Assembly: GCA_963827545.1 (NCBI GenBank)
Contig: CAWHBI010000049.1
Coordinates: forward strand, 62,001-126,000
DNA: 64,000 nucleotides
Source: AWTP1-13 sp963827545
Lineage (GTDB): Bacteria > Pseudomonadota > Alphaproteobacteria > Rhizobiales > Hyphomicrobiaceae
Direction: 5' to 3'
Below the pieces are notes generated by a model, which ran no database searches, was not told the DNA's origin, and worked only from the letters and a program-made list of their open reading frames with translations. Positions within the stretch are counted from its first letter, which is position 1; each line of letters begins with the position of its first letter. A program made the translations under genes and the position numbers. This document shows, in pieces, positions 35,100 to 43,518 of the stretch.

Positions 35100-36098
35100 A
35101 TGAGGACCAGCAGCAGACACTCGAGCGCGATGATGGCGGCCGTCTTCGCCGCCTGCATCGGGGCCGGCGCCGCGAGCGCGCAAGACGCAACGAAATACCC
35201 CACGCAGCCCATTCGCGTCATCGTGCCGTTCGCGCCGGGCGGCGCCTCCGACTTCGTGGCCCGGCTGATCCAGCCTGGCATGTCACAGTCTCTCGGCCAG
35301 CAGGTGGTGATCGAGAACCGCGCCGGCGCCGCCGGCAATGTCGGCATGGACGTGGCCGCGCGGGGGGCGCCTGACGGCTACACGATCTTTCTCGGCAACG
35401 TGGGCACCGTGTCGATCAACCCCAGCCTGTTCACCGACCTGACGGTCAAGCCGGTGAAGGACTTCATCCCGGTCTCGATCGTGGCCGACACGCCCGGCAT
35501 CCTGATCGCCAATCCCAAGTTCCCGCCCAACGACGCCAAGGAGCTGGTCAGCTACGCCAAGGAGCGGCCGGGCAAGATCAATTTCGCCTCGCCCGGCAGC
35601 GGCAGCCTCAACCGTCTCGAGATGGAGGTGTTCCGCCTCAACGCCGGCCTCGACATGAACCACGTGCCCTACAAGGGCGGAGCGGGCCCGGCGGTTGCAG
35701 ACATCATGGGCGGTCATGTCGAGCTGATGTTCACCACCATTTCCTCCGGCATCCAGCACGTGAAGGGCGGGCGCCTGAAGGCGCTCGGCGTCACCACCAA
35801 GGAGCGCGTGCCGGCGCTGCCAGACGTGCCGACCATGCTCGAGCAGGGCTTCCCGGCCAACGTCAGCAGCTCGTGGCAGGGCGTGCTGGTGCCGACGGGC
35901 ACCCCGCGGCCGATCATCGACAAGATCCACGCCGCGCTCGTGCAAGCCGTCTCCGACCCCAAGGTCAAGGAGCGCATGGCGGAAGCCGGGGTGATCGCCA
36001 TCACCAGCAAATCGCCGGAAGATTTCAAGGCCTACCTGGAGGAAGACGCCAAGAAGTGGAGCGAGGTCATCCAGAAGACGGGCGCGAAGCCGGAGTGA
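35100..36098 (+). CDS. Tripartite tricarboxylate transporter substrate-binding protein (TctC/Bug)
   Basis: A 332-residue periplasmic protein of the Bug family. It has a signal peptide (AAVFAACIGAGAASAQ) and the characteristic YPTQPIRVIVPFAPGGASD N-terminus, IENRAGAAGNVG, and HVPYKGGAGPAVADIMGGHV. It binds carboxylates or related small molecules for the TctAB membrane part encoded downstream. A cluster of palindromic repeats follows the stop codon inside the operon. Confidence 0.93.
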   Translation: MRTSSRHSSAMMAAVFAACIGAGAASAQDATKYPTQPIRVIVPFAPGGASDFVARLIQPGMSQSLGQQVVIENRAGAAGNVGMDVAARGAPDGYTIFLGNVGTVSINPSLFTDLTVKPVKDFIPVSIVADTPGILIANPKFPPNDAKELVSYAKERPGKINFASPGSGSLNRLEMEVFRLNAGLDMNHVPYKGGAGPAVADIMGGHVELMFTTISSGIQHVKGGRLKALGVTTKERVPALPDVPTMLEQGFPANVSSSWQGVLVPTGTPRPIIDKIHAALVQAVSDPKVKERMAEAGVIAITSKSPEDFKAYLEEDAKKWSEVIQKTGAKPE

Positions 36099-36106
36099 AG
36101 CTCTCC

Positions 36107-36340
36107 CTCTCCCCGCTTGCGGGGAGAGGGCCGGGGTGAGGGGCGGCCAAAATGCACTCCTGGAGCTTGGTGCCGCCCCTCACCCTAACCCTCTCCCCAT
36201 GCTGAAGAGGCATGGGGAGAGGGAATGTTGCCGCCCCTCACCCTAACCCTCTCCCCATGCTGAAGAGGCATGGGGAGAGGGAATGTTGCCACCCCTCACC
36301 CTAGCCCTCTCCCCACTGAAGAGTGGGGAGAGGGGACAGG
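36107..36340. repeat. CTCTCCCC/GGGGAGAG repeat cluster with 58-bp tandem units
   Basis: A hairpin (CTCTCCCCGCTTGCGGGGAGAGG) followed by GGTGAGGGGCGGC, then units beginning GCCGCCCCTCACCCTAACCC at 36172, 36230 and 36288 (58-bp spacing). The first two are identical and the third is degenerate. Each unit holds a CTCTCCCCATGC...GCATGGGGAGAG hairpin. It lies between tctC and tctB and would place several strong hairpins in the operon mRNA just after the binding-protein cistron. Confidence 0.85.
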
Positions 36341-36353
36341 GACGGAGACCCTG

Positions 36354-36797
36354 ATGAAAGTCCGGCTTTCGACCGATCTAGTGACCGGCGTCTTGTTCAT
36401 CGCGCTCGGCGGCTTTGCCATCGTTTACGGATCGCGCTATGCGCTGGGCACGGCGGCCCGCATGGGCGCCGGCTACTTCCCCCAGCTGATCAGCCTGGGG
36501 TTGGTGCTGATAGGCGCACTGCTTGTAGGCCGGTCGTTCCTCACCTCGGGCGACCAACTGGAGGCGATCGGCTGGCGGCCACTGCTGTTGATCCTTGTGG
36601 GCGTGCTGGCTTTCGGTCTGCTCATCGACCGGCTCGGGCTTCTTATTGCCGGCATCGCGCTCGTCGTCGCGGCCCGGCTGGCTGACCGCGAGTTCAGACC
36701 GGTCGAGACCGCGTTGCTGGCGATCGGCCTCACGCTCTGCACGGCCGCCCTGTTCCTGTACGGCCTCGGCCTGCCTCTCAAGTTCGTGCGGTTGTGA
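36354..36797 (+). CDS. tctB: Tripartite tricarboxylate transporter small subunit TctB
   Basis: A 147-residue membrane protein with four hydrophobic segments (LVTGVLFIALGGFAIVYGSR, LISLGLVLIGALLVG, LLLILVGVLAFGLLID, LLAIGLTLCTAALFLYGLGL). The AARMGAGYFPQ segment between the first two is a TctB hallmark. The start at 36354 directly follows the repeat cluster. Confidence 0.88.
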   Translation: MKVRLSTDLVTGVLFIALGGFAIVYGSRYALGTAARMGAGYFPQLISLGLVLIGALLVGRSFLTSGDQLEAIGWRPLLLILVGVLAFGLLIDRLGLLIAGIALVVAARLADREFRPVETALLAIGLTLCTAALFLYGLGLPLKFVRL

Positions 36798-36823
36798 TGT
36801 GGTCAGTCCAACTGTTGCAATTC

Positions 36824-36908
36824 GTAGGTTGGGTCGAGCGGCAGCGATGACCCAACGCCCCTACGCGTTGGATTGCGTTGGGTCTGCGCTTCGCTTGACC
36901 CAACCTAC
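36824..36908. repeat. GTAGGTTGGGTCGAGCG palindromic repeat, copy 4
   Basis: A shorter variant (85 bp) with arms GTAGGTTGGGTCGAGCG and CGCTTGACCCAACCTAC, lying between tctB and tctA. A GTCGTGCCGAAGGCGC...GCCTCCGGCACGAC hairpin of the fourth family follows at about 36925-36962. Confidence 0.85.
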
Positions 36909-36989
36909 CCGCGGACGCATCGCCCTCCCCCCTCGTCGTGCCGAAGGCGCGCCTCCGGCACGACGGGGAGGTGAAAAGTAGGGACGGCC

Positions 36990-38498
36990 ATGGACGTGCT
37001 TTCCAATCTCGGTCTCGGCTTTTCCGTCGCGCTGGCACCGCTCAACCTGCTGTATGGCTTTCTCGGCGTGCTGCTCGGCACCGTCATCGGCGTATTGCCC
37101 GGCCTCGGCCCCGTCGCCACCATCTCGATCCTGCTGCCCTTCACCTTCAGCCTGGCGCCGCAGACCGCGCTGATCATGCTGGCCGGCATCTACTACGGCG
37201 CGCAGTACGGCGGCTCGACCACGGCGATCCTGATCAACCTGCCGGGCAAGTCCTCCTCCGTCGTCACGGCCATCGACGGCAACCAGATGGCGCGCCAGGG
37301 CAAGGCGGGCCTTGCGCTCGCGACGGCGGCGCTGGCCTCGTTCCTGGCCGGCACCTTCGCCACGTTCGTGATCGCGCTCGCGGCACCGGCGCTCGCCGAG
37401 GTCGCCTTGAAGTTCGGTCCCGCCGACTACTTCTCGCTAATGGTGTTCGGGCTGGTCGCGGCGGTGATCCTCGCGCACGGCTCGGTGGTGAAGGCGATCG
37501 GCATGATCCTCACCGGCATGCTGCTCGGCACCGTCGGCATCGATGTCAACACCAGCGTGCCGAGGTTCACGTTCGGCATCCCGCAGTTTGGCGATGGCAT
37601 GGACTTCGCCGTCATCGCCATGGGCATCTTCGGCATCGGCGAGACCATCATCAACCTGGAGCGCACCGGGACTGCCCGGGCCTACATGCAGAAGATCAGC
37701 AGCCTGTGGCCCAAACTGCGCGAGCTCAAGGCGATGATCGCGCCCGCCTTGCGCGGCACTCTGCTGGGATCGGCGCTGGGCATCCTGCCGGGCGGAGGAC
37801 CAGTGCTGGCATCGTTCTCCGCCTATGCCCTGGAGAAGCGGCTGTCGGCGGAGCCGGAGCGCTTCGGCAAGGGCGCGCTGGAAGGCGTCGCCGGGCCCGA
37901 GGCGGCCAACAACGGAGCGGCGCAGACCTCCTTCATCCCGCTGCTGACGCTCGGCCTGCCCGCCAACGCCGTGATGGCCTTGATGGTCGGTGCGCTGATG
38001 ATGCACGGGCTGCACCCCGGGCCGCAGCTCATGCGCGACAAGCCCGAGCTGTTCTGGGGCCTCATCGCCAGCATGTGGGTGGGCAACCTGATCCTGGTCG
38101 TCCTGAACCTGCCGCTGGTGGGCATCTGGGCGAAAATGCTCACCGTGCCCTACCGCTATCTCTATCCCGCCGTCCTCATCATCTGCTGCATCGGCGTCTA
38201 CAGCGTCAACAACAGCGCGCTCGACGTGCTGATCGCGGCCGCATTCGGCTTCGTCGGCTACGTGCTCTACCGGCTCAAGTGCGAGCCGGCGCCGCTGCTG
38301 CTCGGGTTCATTCTGGGCCCGCTGATCGAGGAGAACCTGCGGCGGGCGCTCGTCATCTCGCAAGGCGATCCGGCCGTGTTCGTGCAGCGCCCGATCAGCC
38401 TCACCTTCCTCTTGCTGACGCTGGTGCTCGTCGTCGTGCTCGCCGCACCGATGATCCGCTCGGGCCGCGAGCGCGTGTTCAAAGAGGAGCAGGCGTGA
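36990..38498 (+). CDS. tctA: Tripartite tricarboxylate transporter large permease TctA
   Basis: A 502-residue polytopic protein with the TctA signature LGVLLGTVIGVLPGLGPVA near residue 30 and IYYGAQYGGSTTAILINLPG at about 65-85. The second half has a repeat-like GTLLGSALGILPGGGPVLAS. It forms the secondary carrier with TctB and takes ligand from TctC, coupled to an ion gradient. It is the last gene of the operon. Confidence 0.94.
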   Translation: MDVLSNLGLGFSVALAPLNLLYGFLGVLLGTVIGVLPGLGPVATISILLPFTFSLAPQTALIMLAGIYYGAQYGGSTTAILINLPGKSSSVVTAIDGNQMARQGKAGLALATAALASFLAGTFATFVIALAAPALAEVALKFGPADYFSLMVFGLVAAVILAHGSVVKAIGMILTGMLLGTVGIDVNTSVPRFTFGIPQFGDGMDFAVIAMGIFGIGETIINLERTGTARAYMQKISSLWPKLRELKAMIAPALRGTLLGSALGILPGGGPVLASFSAYALEKRLSAEPERFGKGALEGVAGPEAANNGAAQTSFIPLLTLGLPANAVMALMVGALMMHGLHPGPQLMRDKPELFWGLIASMWVGNLILVVLNLPLVGIWAKMLTVPYRYLYPAVLIICCIGVYSVNNSALDVLIAAAFGFVGYVLYRLKCEPAPLLLGFILGPLIEENLRRALVISQGDPAVFVQRPISLTFLLLTLVLVVVLAAPMIRSGRERVFKEEQA

Positions 38499-38520
38499 GA
38501 CCGAGCAGCCCATCTTTCCA

Positions 38521-38650
38521 CCCGTCATCCCGGAAGCCGAGGCGCAGCCGAGACTATCCGGGACCTGCCACACGCATACCGCTCGCCGCAGATCCCGGCT
38601 CTGCGCGATTCGCGCTTCTAGCGCGATCGCTGGGCCGGGATGACGGGTGG
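38521..38650. repeat. CCCGTCATCCCGGA palindromic repeat, copy 3
   Basis: Outer arms CCCGTCATCCCGGAAGCC and GGGCCGGGATGACGGG, inner arms ATCCGGGACCTGC / GCAGATCCCGG. The centre is longer than in the other copies and includes a GCGCGATTCGCGC-like small palindrome. It lies between the convergent tctA and mutL. Confidence 0.85.
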
Positions 38651-38709
38651 ATTCCTTGGCTCGGCGGTATGAGTGCAGTGGGGTGAGGCCCCCGCGCAGG
38701 TCGCTGCGC

Positions 38710-40560
38710 TCACCTTCTCCCGAACAGGCGCTCGATGTCGCTGAGCTTCAGCTCCACGTAGGTCGGGCGGCCGTGGTTGCACTGGCCCGAGTGTGGCGTC
38801 GCCTCCATCTGGCGCAGGAGCGTATTCATCTCCTCGGCCGTCAGCCGGCGGCCGGCCCGCACCGAGCCGTGGCACGCCATTCTCGAGCACACGGCCGCCA
38901 GCCGCTCCTGCAACAGGCTGCCCGCGTCCTCGCCAACCACCTCGCGCGCGAGATCGCGTACCAGGCCCTTGACGTCGGTGTCGCCCAAGAGCGCCGGCAC
39001 CTCGCGCACCAGCACGGCACCGGTCCCGAACGCCTCCAGCACCAGCCCCAGCGTCTCGAAGTCCTCCGCCGCCTCGGCCAGTGCGGCCACCTCGTCGCCG
39101 TCCAGCTCGACCACCTCGGGAATGAGCAGCGCCTGCCGCGCCACGCCGCCGTTGACCATGGCTGCCTTGATGCGCTCGTACACCAGGCGCTCGTGGGCGG
39201 CGTGCTGGTCGACGATGACCATCGAATCCCGGGTCTGCGCCACGATGTAGGTCGCGTGCACCTGCGCCCGCGCCGCCCCGAGCGGCCGGTCCAGCAGCTC
39301 GGCCGCCGCGCGCTCGTCGGCCGCTTCCACCTTGGCGCTGGGTGCGTCCAACCCATCGAGCGGCGCCTGCCAGTCCTCGGCGAAGCCCCCTCCGGTCCGC
39401 TGGGAAGGGTGGGGGGCAACACCACGGTAAGAAGGTGAATTGGTCGAGGCCCGAGCGCCAGGCACCTGCCAGCCAACTCCCTCCGCCGCTCCACCTGGTG
39501 CGGACGCGATCGATCGTGCCAGCGCGCCGAGCGCGTTGAGGCCGCCGGCCACCGAGGCCTTGTGCCCCGCCGCCTCCAAGGCTGCCCGCAGCGCGCCGGC
39601 CACCAGGCTTCGCACCGCGCCCGCGTCGCGGAAACGCACCTCGGCCTTGCTCGGGTGCACGTTGACGTCGACCTCGCGCGGGGGAAGCGCCACGAACAGC
39701 GCGAGCAGCGGATAACGCGCCTTGGGCACCAGATCGCCGTAGGCCGCACGCACCGCGCCGATCAGCAGCCTGTCCTTCACGGGGCGGCCATTGACGAACA
39801 GGTACTGCTGGCTGGGGTCGGGCCGGTGCAGGGTCGGCAGTCCGGCAAATCCCGTCACGCGCACGCCCTCGCGCTCGATCTCGATCGCGAGCGCATCGTC
39901 GAGGAACTCCCGTCCCATGATGCGCCCGAGCCGGGAGAGGTGCCCGTCTGGCCCCAGGGGCTGCGCCGGCAGTTTCAGGCCCGTCCGCTCACCCGTGGTC
40001 AGGGTGAATGCAACGGTCGGGTTTGCCATGGCGAGACGCTTCACCACCTCCGAGATGCCCATGTTCTCGGCACGCTCACTCTTGAGGAACTTGAGCCGCG
40101 CCGGCGTTGCCGAGAACAGCTCGCGCACCTCCACTCGCGTGCCGGGGTTCAACGCTGCCGGCCGCACGGCCTGCTTTGCGCCTCGATCGACCACGATCTC
40201 GTGTGCCAATGGCGCCTCGCGCTGCCGCGACGCAATGGCCAGGTGCGCCACCGAGCCGATCGAGGGCAGCGCCTCGCCGCGGAAGCCGAGCGTTGCAATG
40301 TTGAACAGGTCCTCGTCGGCGAGCTTGGAGGTGGCATGCCGCTCCACCGCCAGCGCCAGATCAGCCGCGCTCATGCCGGCGCCGTCGTCGGTCACGCGGA
40401 TCAGCGACAGGCCGCCGGCCGCCGTCACCACCTCGATGTCGGTGGCCGCGGCATCGAGCGCATTCTCGACGAGCTCCTTTATCACGCTGGCGGGGCGCTC
40501 GATCACCTCGCCGGCGGCGATGCGGTTGATGGTCGAAGGGCTCAGCTGGCGAATGGGCAT
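38710..40560 (-). CDS. mutL: DNA mismatch repair protein MutL
   Basis: A 616-residue MutL from the ATG at 40560. GHKL ATPase motifs include ELVENALDAAAT, VTDDGAGM and TLGFRGEALPSIGSV. After a variable Pro/Ser-rich linker, the C-terminal dimerisation domain carries DQHAAHERLVYE, matching the DQHA(x)2E(x)4E metal-dependent endonuclease motif, and a QCNHGRPT motif. It should be a nicking MutL, as in MutH-less bacteria. An in-frame extension to 40599 runs into a repeat and was rejected. Confidence 0.95.
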   Translation of the reverse strand: MPIRQLSPSTINRIAAGEVIERPASVIKELVENALDAAATDIEVVTAAGGLSLIRVTDDGAGMSAADLALAVERHATSKLADEDLFNIATLGFRGEALPSIGSVAHLAIASRQREAPLAHEIVVDRGAKQAVRPAALNPGTRVEVRELFSATPARLKFLKSERAENMGISEVVKRLAMANPTVAFTLTTGERTGLKLPAQPLGPDGHLSRLGRIMGREFLDDALAIEIEREGVRVTGFAGLPTLHRPDPSQQYLFVNGRPVKDRLLIGAVRAAYGDLVPKARYPLLALFVALPPREVDVNVHPSKAEVRFRDAGAVRSLVAGALRAALEAAGHKASVAGGLNALGALARSIASAPGGAAEGVGWQVPGARASTNSPSYRGVAPHPSQRTGGGFAEDWQAPLDGLDAPSAKVEAADERAAAELLDRPLGAARAQVHATYIVAQTRDSMVIVDQHAAHERLVYERIKAAMVNGGVARQALLIPEVVELDGDEVAALAEAAEDFETLGLVLEAFGTGAVLVREVPALLGDTDVKGLVRDLAREVVGEDAGSLLQERLAAVCSRMACHGSVRAGRRLTAEEMNTLLRQMEATPHSGQCNHGRPTYVELKLSDIERLFGRR

Positions 40561-40568
40561 CTGCGTCC

Positions 40569-40635
40569 CGGGGTCAGACCCTGACCTCCACGTCGGCATT
40601 GAACATGCACGCTACTCGTCAGGGGTCTGACCCCC
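40569..40635. repeat. GGGGTCAGACCC inverted repeat pair, copy 2
   Basis: GGGGTCAGACCCTGAC and AGGGGTCTGACCCCC in inverted orientation about 35 bp apart, filling the gap between pgi and mutL. Same family and layout as 26541-26608. Confidence 0.8.
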
Positions 40636-40636
40636 T

Positions 40637-42058
40637 TTACGACTTTGGCAGCGCCGCCACGCGCTCGCGCGTGATGACCTTGGCCAGCTCCACGGCCGGC
40701 TGGTCGAACGGATCGACGCCCAGCAGGTGTGCGGCCAGAATCGTTTCCAGCATCATGTGCATCATCAGCGCGCCCAGGCCCCGCTCGTCAAGGCTGGCGA
40801 GATCGAAGGTGCGCACCGGCCGGCCGGCCTTGGCCAGCGCCTGCGGCAGGGCCTCCGCCTGCGCCGCCACCAGGTCGCCGGCCGTCCGCCCCGCCAGGTA
40901 GCGCAGCCCCGCGGCCGTGGCGAGACCGGCATCTATGCGCGGGCCGGTTCCCGCGGTCGGCACCCGCACCAGGGTGATCAGATGCTCGTGCGGCCCATCC
41001 ATGAAGAGCTGCAGCTGGCTGTGCTGGTCGACGGGGCCCAGGCAGGCGATCGGCGCCGTGCCCTGGCCATTCTTGCCCAGGCTCTCGGCCCAGAGCTGCG
41101 CGAACCAGTGCGAGAAGCGCCCCAGCCGGTCGGCATAGGGCATCATCACCTGGACCCGGATGCCCTTCTCTCGCGCGAGCGCCACCGCGACCGCGGCGCC
41201 CTCCGCAGGCGCAAGGCCGCGGGGGCCCTCCGCCGCGAGCAGGGCATCGACCACGGTCTTGGCGCCCGCCCGTACGGCACGCGGGTCGAGCCCGCGCGCC
41301 ATGGCCGCGACGAGCCCGACATTGGTCAATACCGAGAAGCGCCCGCCGATGCCCGGATGGTGGTCGAGCACGGGGATGCCGTGGGCCTCCAACAGCGAGC
41401 GCAGGCCGTTGGCCTTGCCTTCGGCCTTCGCCTCGGTAATGCCCAGGAACATCTCGGGGAACTTTTCTTCGAGTCCCGCAGCCTTCACGGCGGCCAGCGC
41501 CGCCAGCGCCTGCACCAGCGTCTCGGCCGTGCCGCCCGACTTGGAGATCACCACGAAGCGCGCGCCGGCGAGATCGTCGAACGAGCCGAGCGCAGAGGCC
41601 AGCGTCTCGCCGTCCAGGTTGTCGTAAAAGCGCGTGCGCGGGCGCATCTTCTGGGCCTCGTTGGCCGTGCCGGGGATATGCCAGCCCCCGAGCTGCGCCA
41701 GCGCCTGTCCGCCGAGACTGGAGCCGCCGATGCCGAAGAAGATCACCGCCCGCGCGCCCCGGCACAGCCTGGCAAAGGCCGCCTCGGCCTCGACGATATC
41801 CGCGCTCTCCTCGGGGACGCGCAGGTGCGGCAGGCGGCGGCTCTCGTAGTCGTCCTTCAGGGCGGCAACTGCTGGGGCGAGGCGGTCGAGCCAGGACGCG
41901 AATTGGGCCTCCGACAGGCCATGCCGGCCAATTGCGCTCTCGAGGCAGCCCGCGACCGACTGCACATAGGGCAGATGCCCGGTCGTGCCGGTGGAGCGTA
42001 CGGATGCGGAGTCGTGGGCCATGCGGCGAGCCGTAACGCGATTTTGCTCAGCTGTCAC
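40637..42058 (-). CDS. pgi: Glucose-6-phosphate isomerase
   Basis: A 473-residue isomerase interconverting glucose-6-P and fructose-6-P. SIS-fold features are visible: FFGIGGSSLGGQAL (sugar-phosphate loop), VVISKSGGTAETL, HPGIGGRFSVLTNVGL (catalytic Arg region), and SLGKNGQGTAPI. Near the C-terminus QHSQLQLFMDGP carries the ring-opening His/Gln. It is shorter than the 550-residue E. coli enzyme, as in the compact bacterial form. It lies in line with the M16 protease genes upstream and mutL downstream. Confidence 0.92.
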   Translation of the reverse strand: MTAEQNRVTARRMAHDSASVRSTGTTGHLPYVQSVAGCLESAIGRHGLSEAQFASWLDRLAPAVAALKDDYESRRLPHLRVPEESADIVEAEAAFARLCRGARAVIFFGIGGSSLGGQALAQLGGWHIPGTANEAQKMRPRTRFYDNLDGETLASALGSFDDLAGARFVVISKSGGTAETLVQALAALAAVKAAGLEEKFPEMFLGITEAKAEGKANGLRSLLEAHGIPVLDHHPGIGGRFSVLTNVGLVAAMARGLDPRAVRAGAKTVVDALLAAEGPRGLAPAEGAAVAVALAREKGIRVQVMMPYADRLGRFSHWFAQLWAESLGKNGQGTAPIACLGPVDQHSQLQLFMDGPHEHLITLVRVPTAGTGPRIDAGLATAAGLRYLAGRTAGDLVAAQAEALPQALAKAGRPVRTFDLASLDERGLGALMMHMMLETILAAHLLGVDPFDQPAVELAKVITRERVAALPKS

Positions 42059-42132
42059 CCGCCGCCGCCCACCGTTCCGCGCGGCAAGGTGCCCCTTCGC
42101 CGATTCGTGGGCCGATCCGTGGAATGTGACCC

Positions 42133-43509
42133 TCAGCCGCCCGGCGCCACGCCCTTGGGCTTACCCACCACCGTCACGATCAGATCCTGCCCGTCGAACA
42201 GACGCTTGGCCACCCGCTTCAGGTCGTCGAGCGTTACGGCCTCGATCTTGGCATTGCGCGTCTCGACATACTCGCGGCCCAGGTCCTCCATCATGATCCA
42301 CAACAGCTGGTTGGCGATGCTGGAGTTGCTGTCGAAGCGGAGCGCGAACGAGCCCGTGAGATACGATTTCGCGTCGGCCAGCTCTTTCTCGGTCGGACCT
42401 TCGGTGGCAATACGCTTGAGCTCGCCGCGGATCAGCTCCAGCAACTCCGCGATCTGCTCGTTCTTGGTCGCCACGCCGCCGATGAACACGGAGGCATTCT
42501 TCAGCAGCTCCAGGCCCGTGTGCACGCCGTAAGCGAGACCACGCTTCTCGCGCACCTCGGCGTAGAGCCTCGACGACATGCCGCCGCCGCCCAGGATGGT
42601 GTTGAGCACGAACGCGGGGATGAATTCCTTGTCCTTGCGGGGCATGGCGGGCAGGCCGAAGCGTGCCACCGACTGCGGCACGTTCATGTCGATGACCTTG
42701 AGCTTCTGGGCGGCTTTGGGCTCGATCCTGGCAACCGGCGTGAGCTTGGCTTTGGCGGGCAGGGCGCCGAAGACAGTGTCGAGCACGCCGCCGAGCGTCT
42801 TGGCGTCGATGTCACCGACCACGACGACGCGCAGCGTGTCCTTGGCGAACGTACGCGCGTGGTAGTTCGCCAAATCGGTGCGGGCGATTTTGCCCACCGT
42901 CTCGGGCGTGCCGTTGGCGGGCCGGCCGTAGGGATGGCCAGCGAAGGCGAGCGCCGACCACTTCTCGGCTGCGACCCGTTCGGGATCGCGTGCCGCATAG
43001 GCGAGGCCGGCGAGAAGCTGCTTTCGCATGCGCTCGATGGCTTCTACATCGAAGCGCGGCTTGTTGACTGCCAGCGCCAGGAGCGCCACGGCCTTCTCCT
43101 GGTTCTCCACCAGGGTCTCGAAGCTGCCGTAGAAAGCATCGCGCGTGTCGTCGAAGCTCATGCGCATGGCGATCTCTTCCATGCGCTCCTGGAACTGCTT
43201 GGCGGTGAGATCGCCCGCGCCCTCGTCCATCATGCTGGCCAGGAAATTGGCCAAACCTTCCCTGCCGTCGGGGTCCTGCGCGTTGCCGCCCTCGAAGGCG
43301 AAGCGCATGGCGATCAGCGGCACGCTGTGCTCTTCCACCAGCCACGCCGCGATGCCACCCGGGCTCTTGACCTCTTGGATTTTCATCGCCTGTGCCTTGC
43401 TGGATGTAAGTGGAATGGCGGCGAACGCCAGCACCAGGGCCAGCAGAGCCGGCAGGGTCCCGCGGCCGATCCACGTGCGGTCCACGACCGCCCGAAGCAT
43501 TGTCATCAC
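42133..43509 (-). CDS. M16-family peptidase, non-catalytic subunit
   Basis: A 458-residue periplasmic M16 (pitrilysin/processing peptidase-like) protein with an N-terminal signal. The zinc-binding HxxEH of the catalytic partner is missing; the equivalent region reads GLANFLASMMDEG. The substrate-holding domain is intact (AGHPYGRPANGTPETV, GGGGMSSRLYAEVREKRGLA, the Arg/Tyr motif of the C-terminal half). It would pair with the catalytic protein encoded 9 bp upstream. Confidence 0.9.
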   Translation of the reverse strand: MMTMLRAVVDRTWIGRGTLPALLALVLAFAAIPLTSSKAQAMKIQEVKSPGGIAAWLVEEHSVPLIAMRFAFEGGNAQDPDGREGLANFLASMMDEGAGDLTAKQFQERMEEIAMRMSFDDTRDAFYGSFETLVENQEKAVALLALAVNKPRFDVEAIERMRKQLLAGLAYAARDPERVAAEKWSALAFAGHPYGRPANGTPETVGKIARTDLANYHARTFAKDTLRVVVVGDIDAKTLGGVLDTVFGALPAKAKLTPVARIEPKAAQKLKVIDMNVPQSVARFGLPAMPRKDKEFIPAFVLNTILGGGGMSSRLYAEVREKRGLAYGVHTGLELLKNASVFIGGVATKNEQIAELLELIRGELKRIATEGPTEKELADAKSYLTGSFALRFDSNSSIANQLLWIMMEDLGREYVETRNAKIEAVTLDDLKRVAKRLFDGQDLIVTVVGKPKGVAPGG

Positions 43510-43518
43510 AGCCTCCCC

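Noticed and set aside
36172..36340. Regularly spaced repeats that could be mistaken for a CRISPR array
   Set aside because: The 58-bp units are contiguous and identical throughout, with no unique spacers and no cas genes nearby.
40560..40599. Upstream in-frame start for mutL
   Set aside because: The extra residues are encoded by the GGGTCAGACCC repeat, whereas MPIRQLSPSTINRIAAGEVI is the conserved MutL N-terminus.
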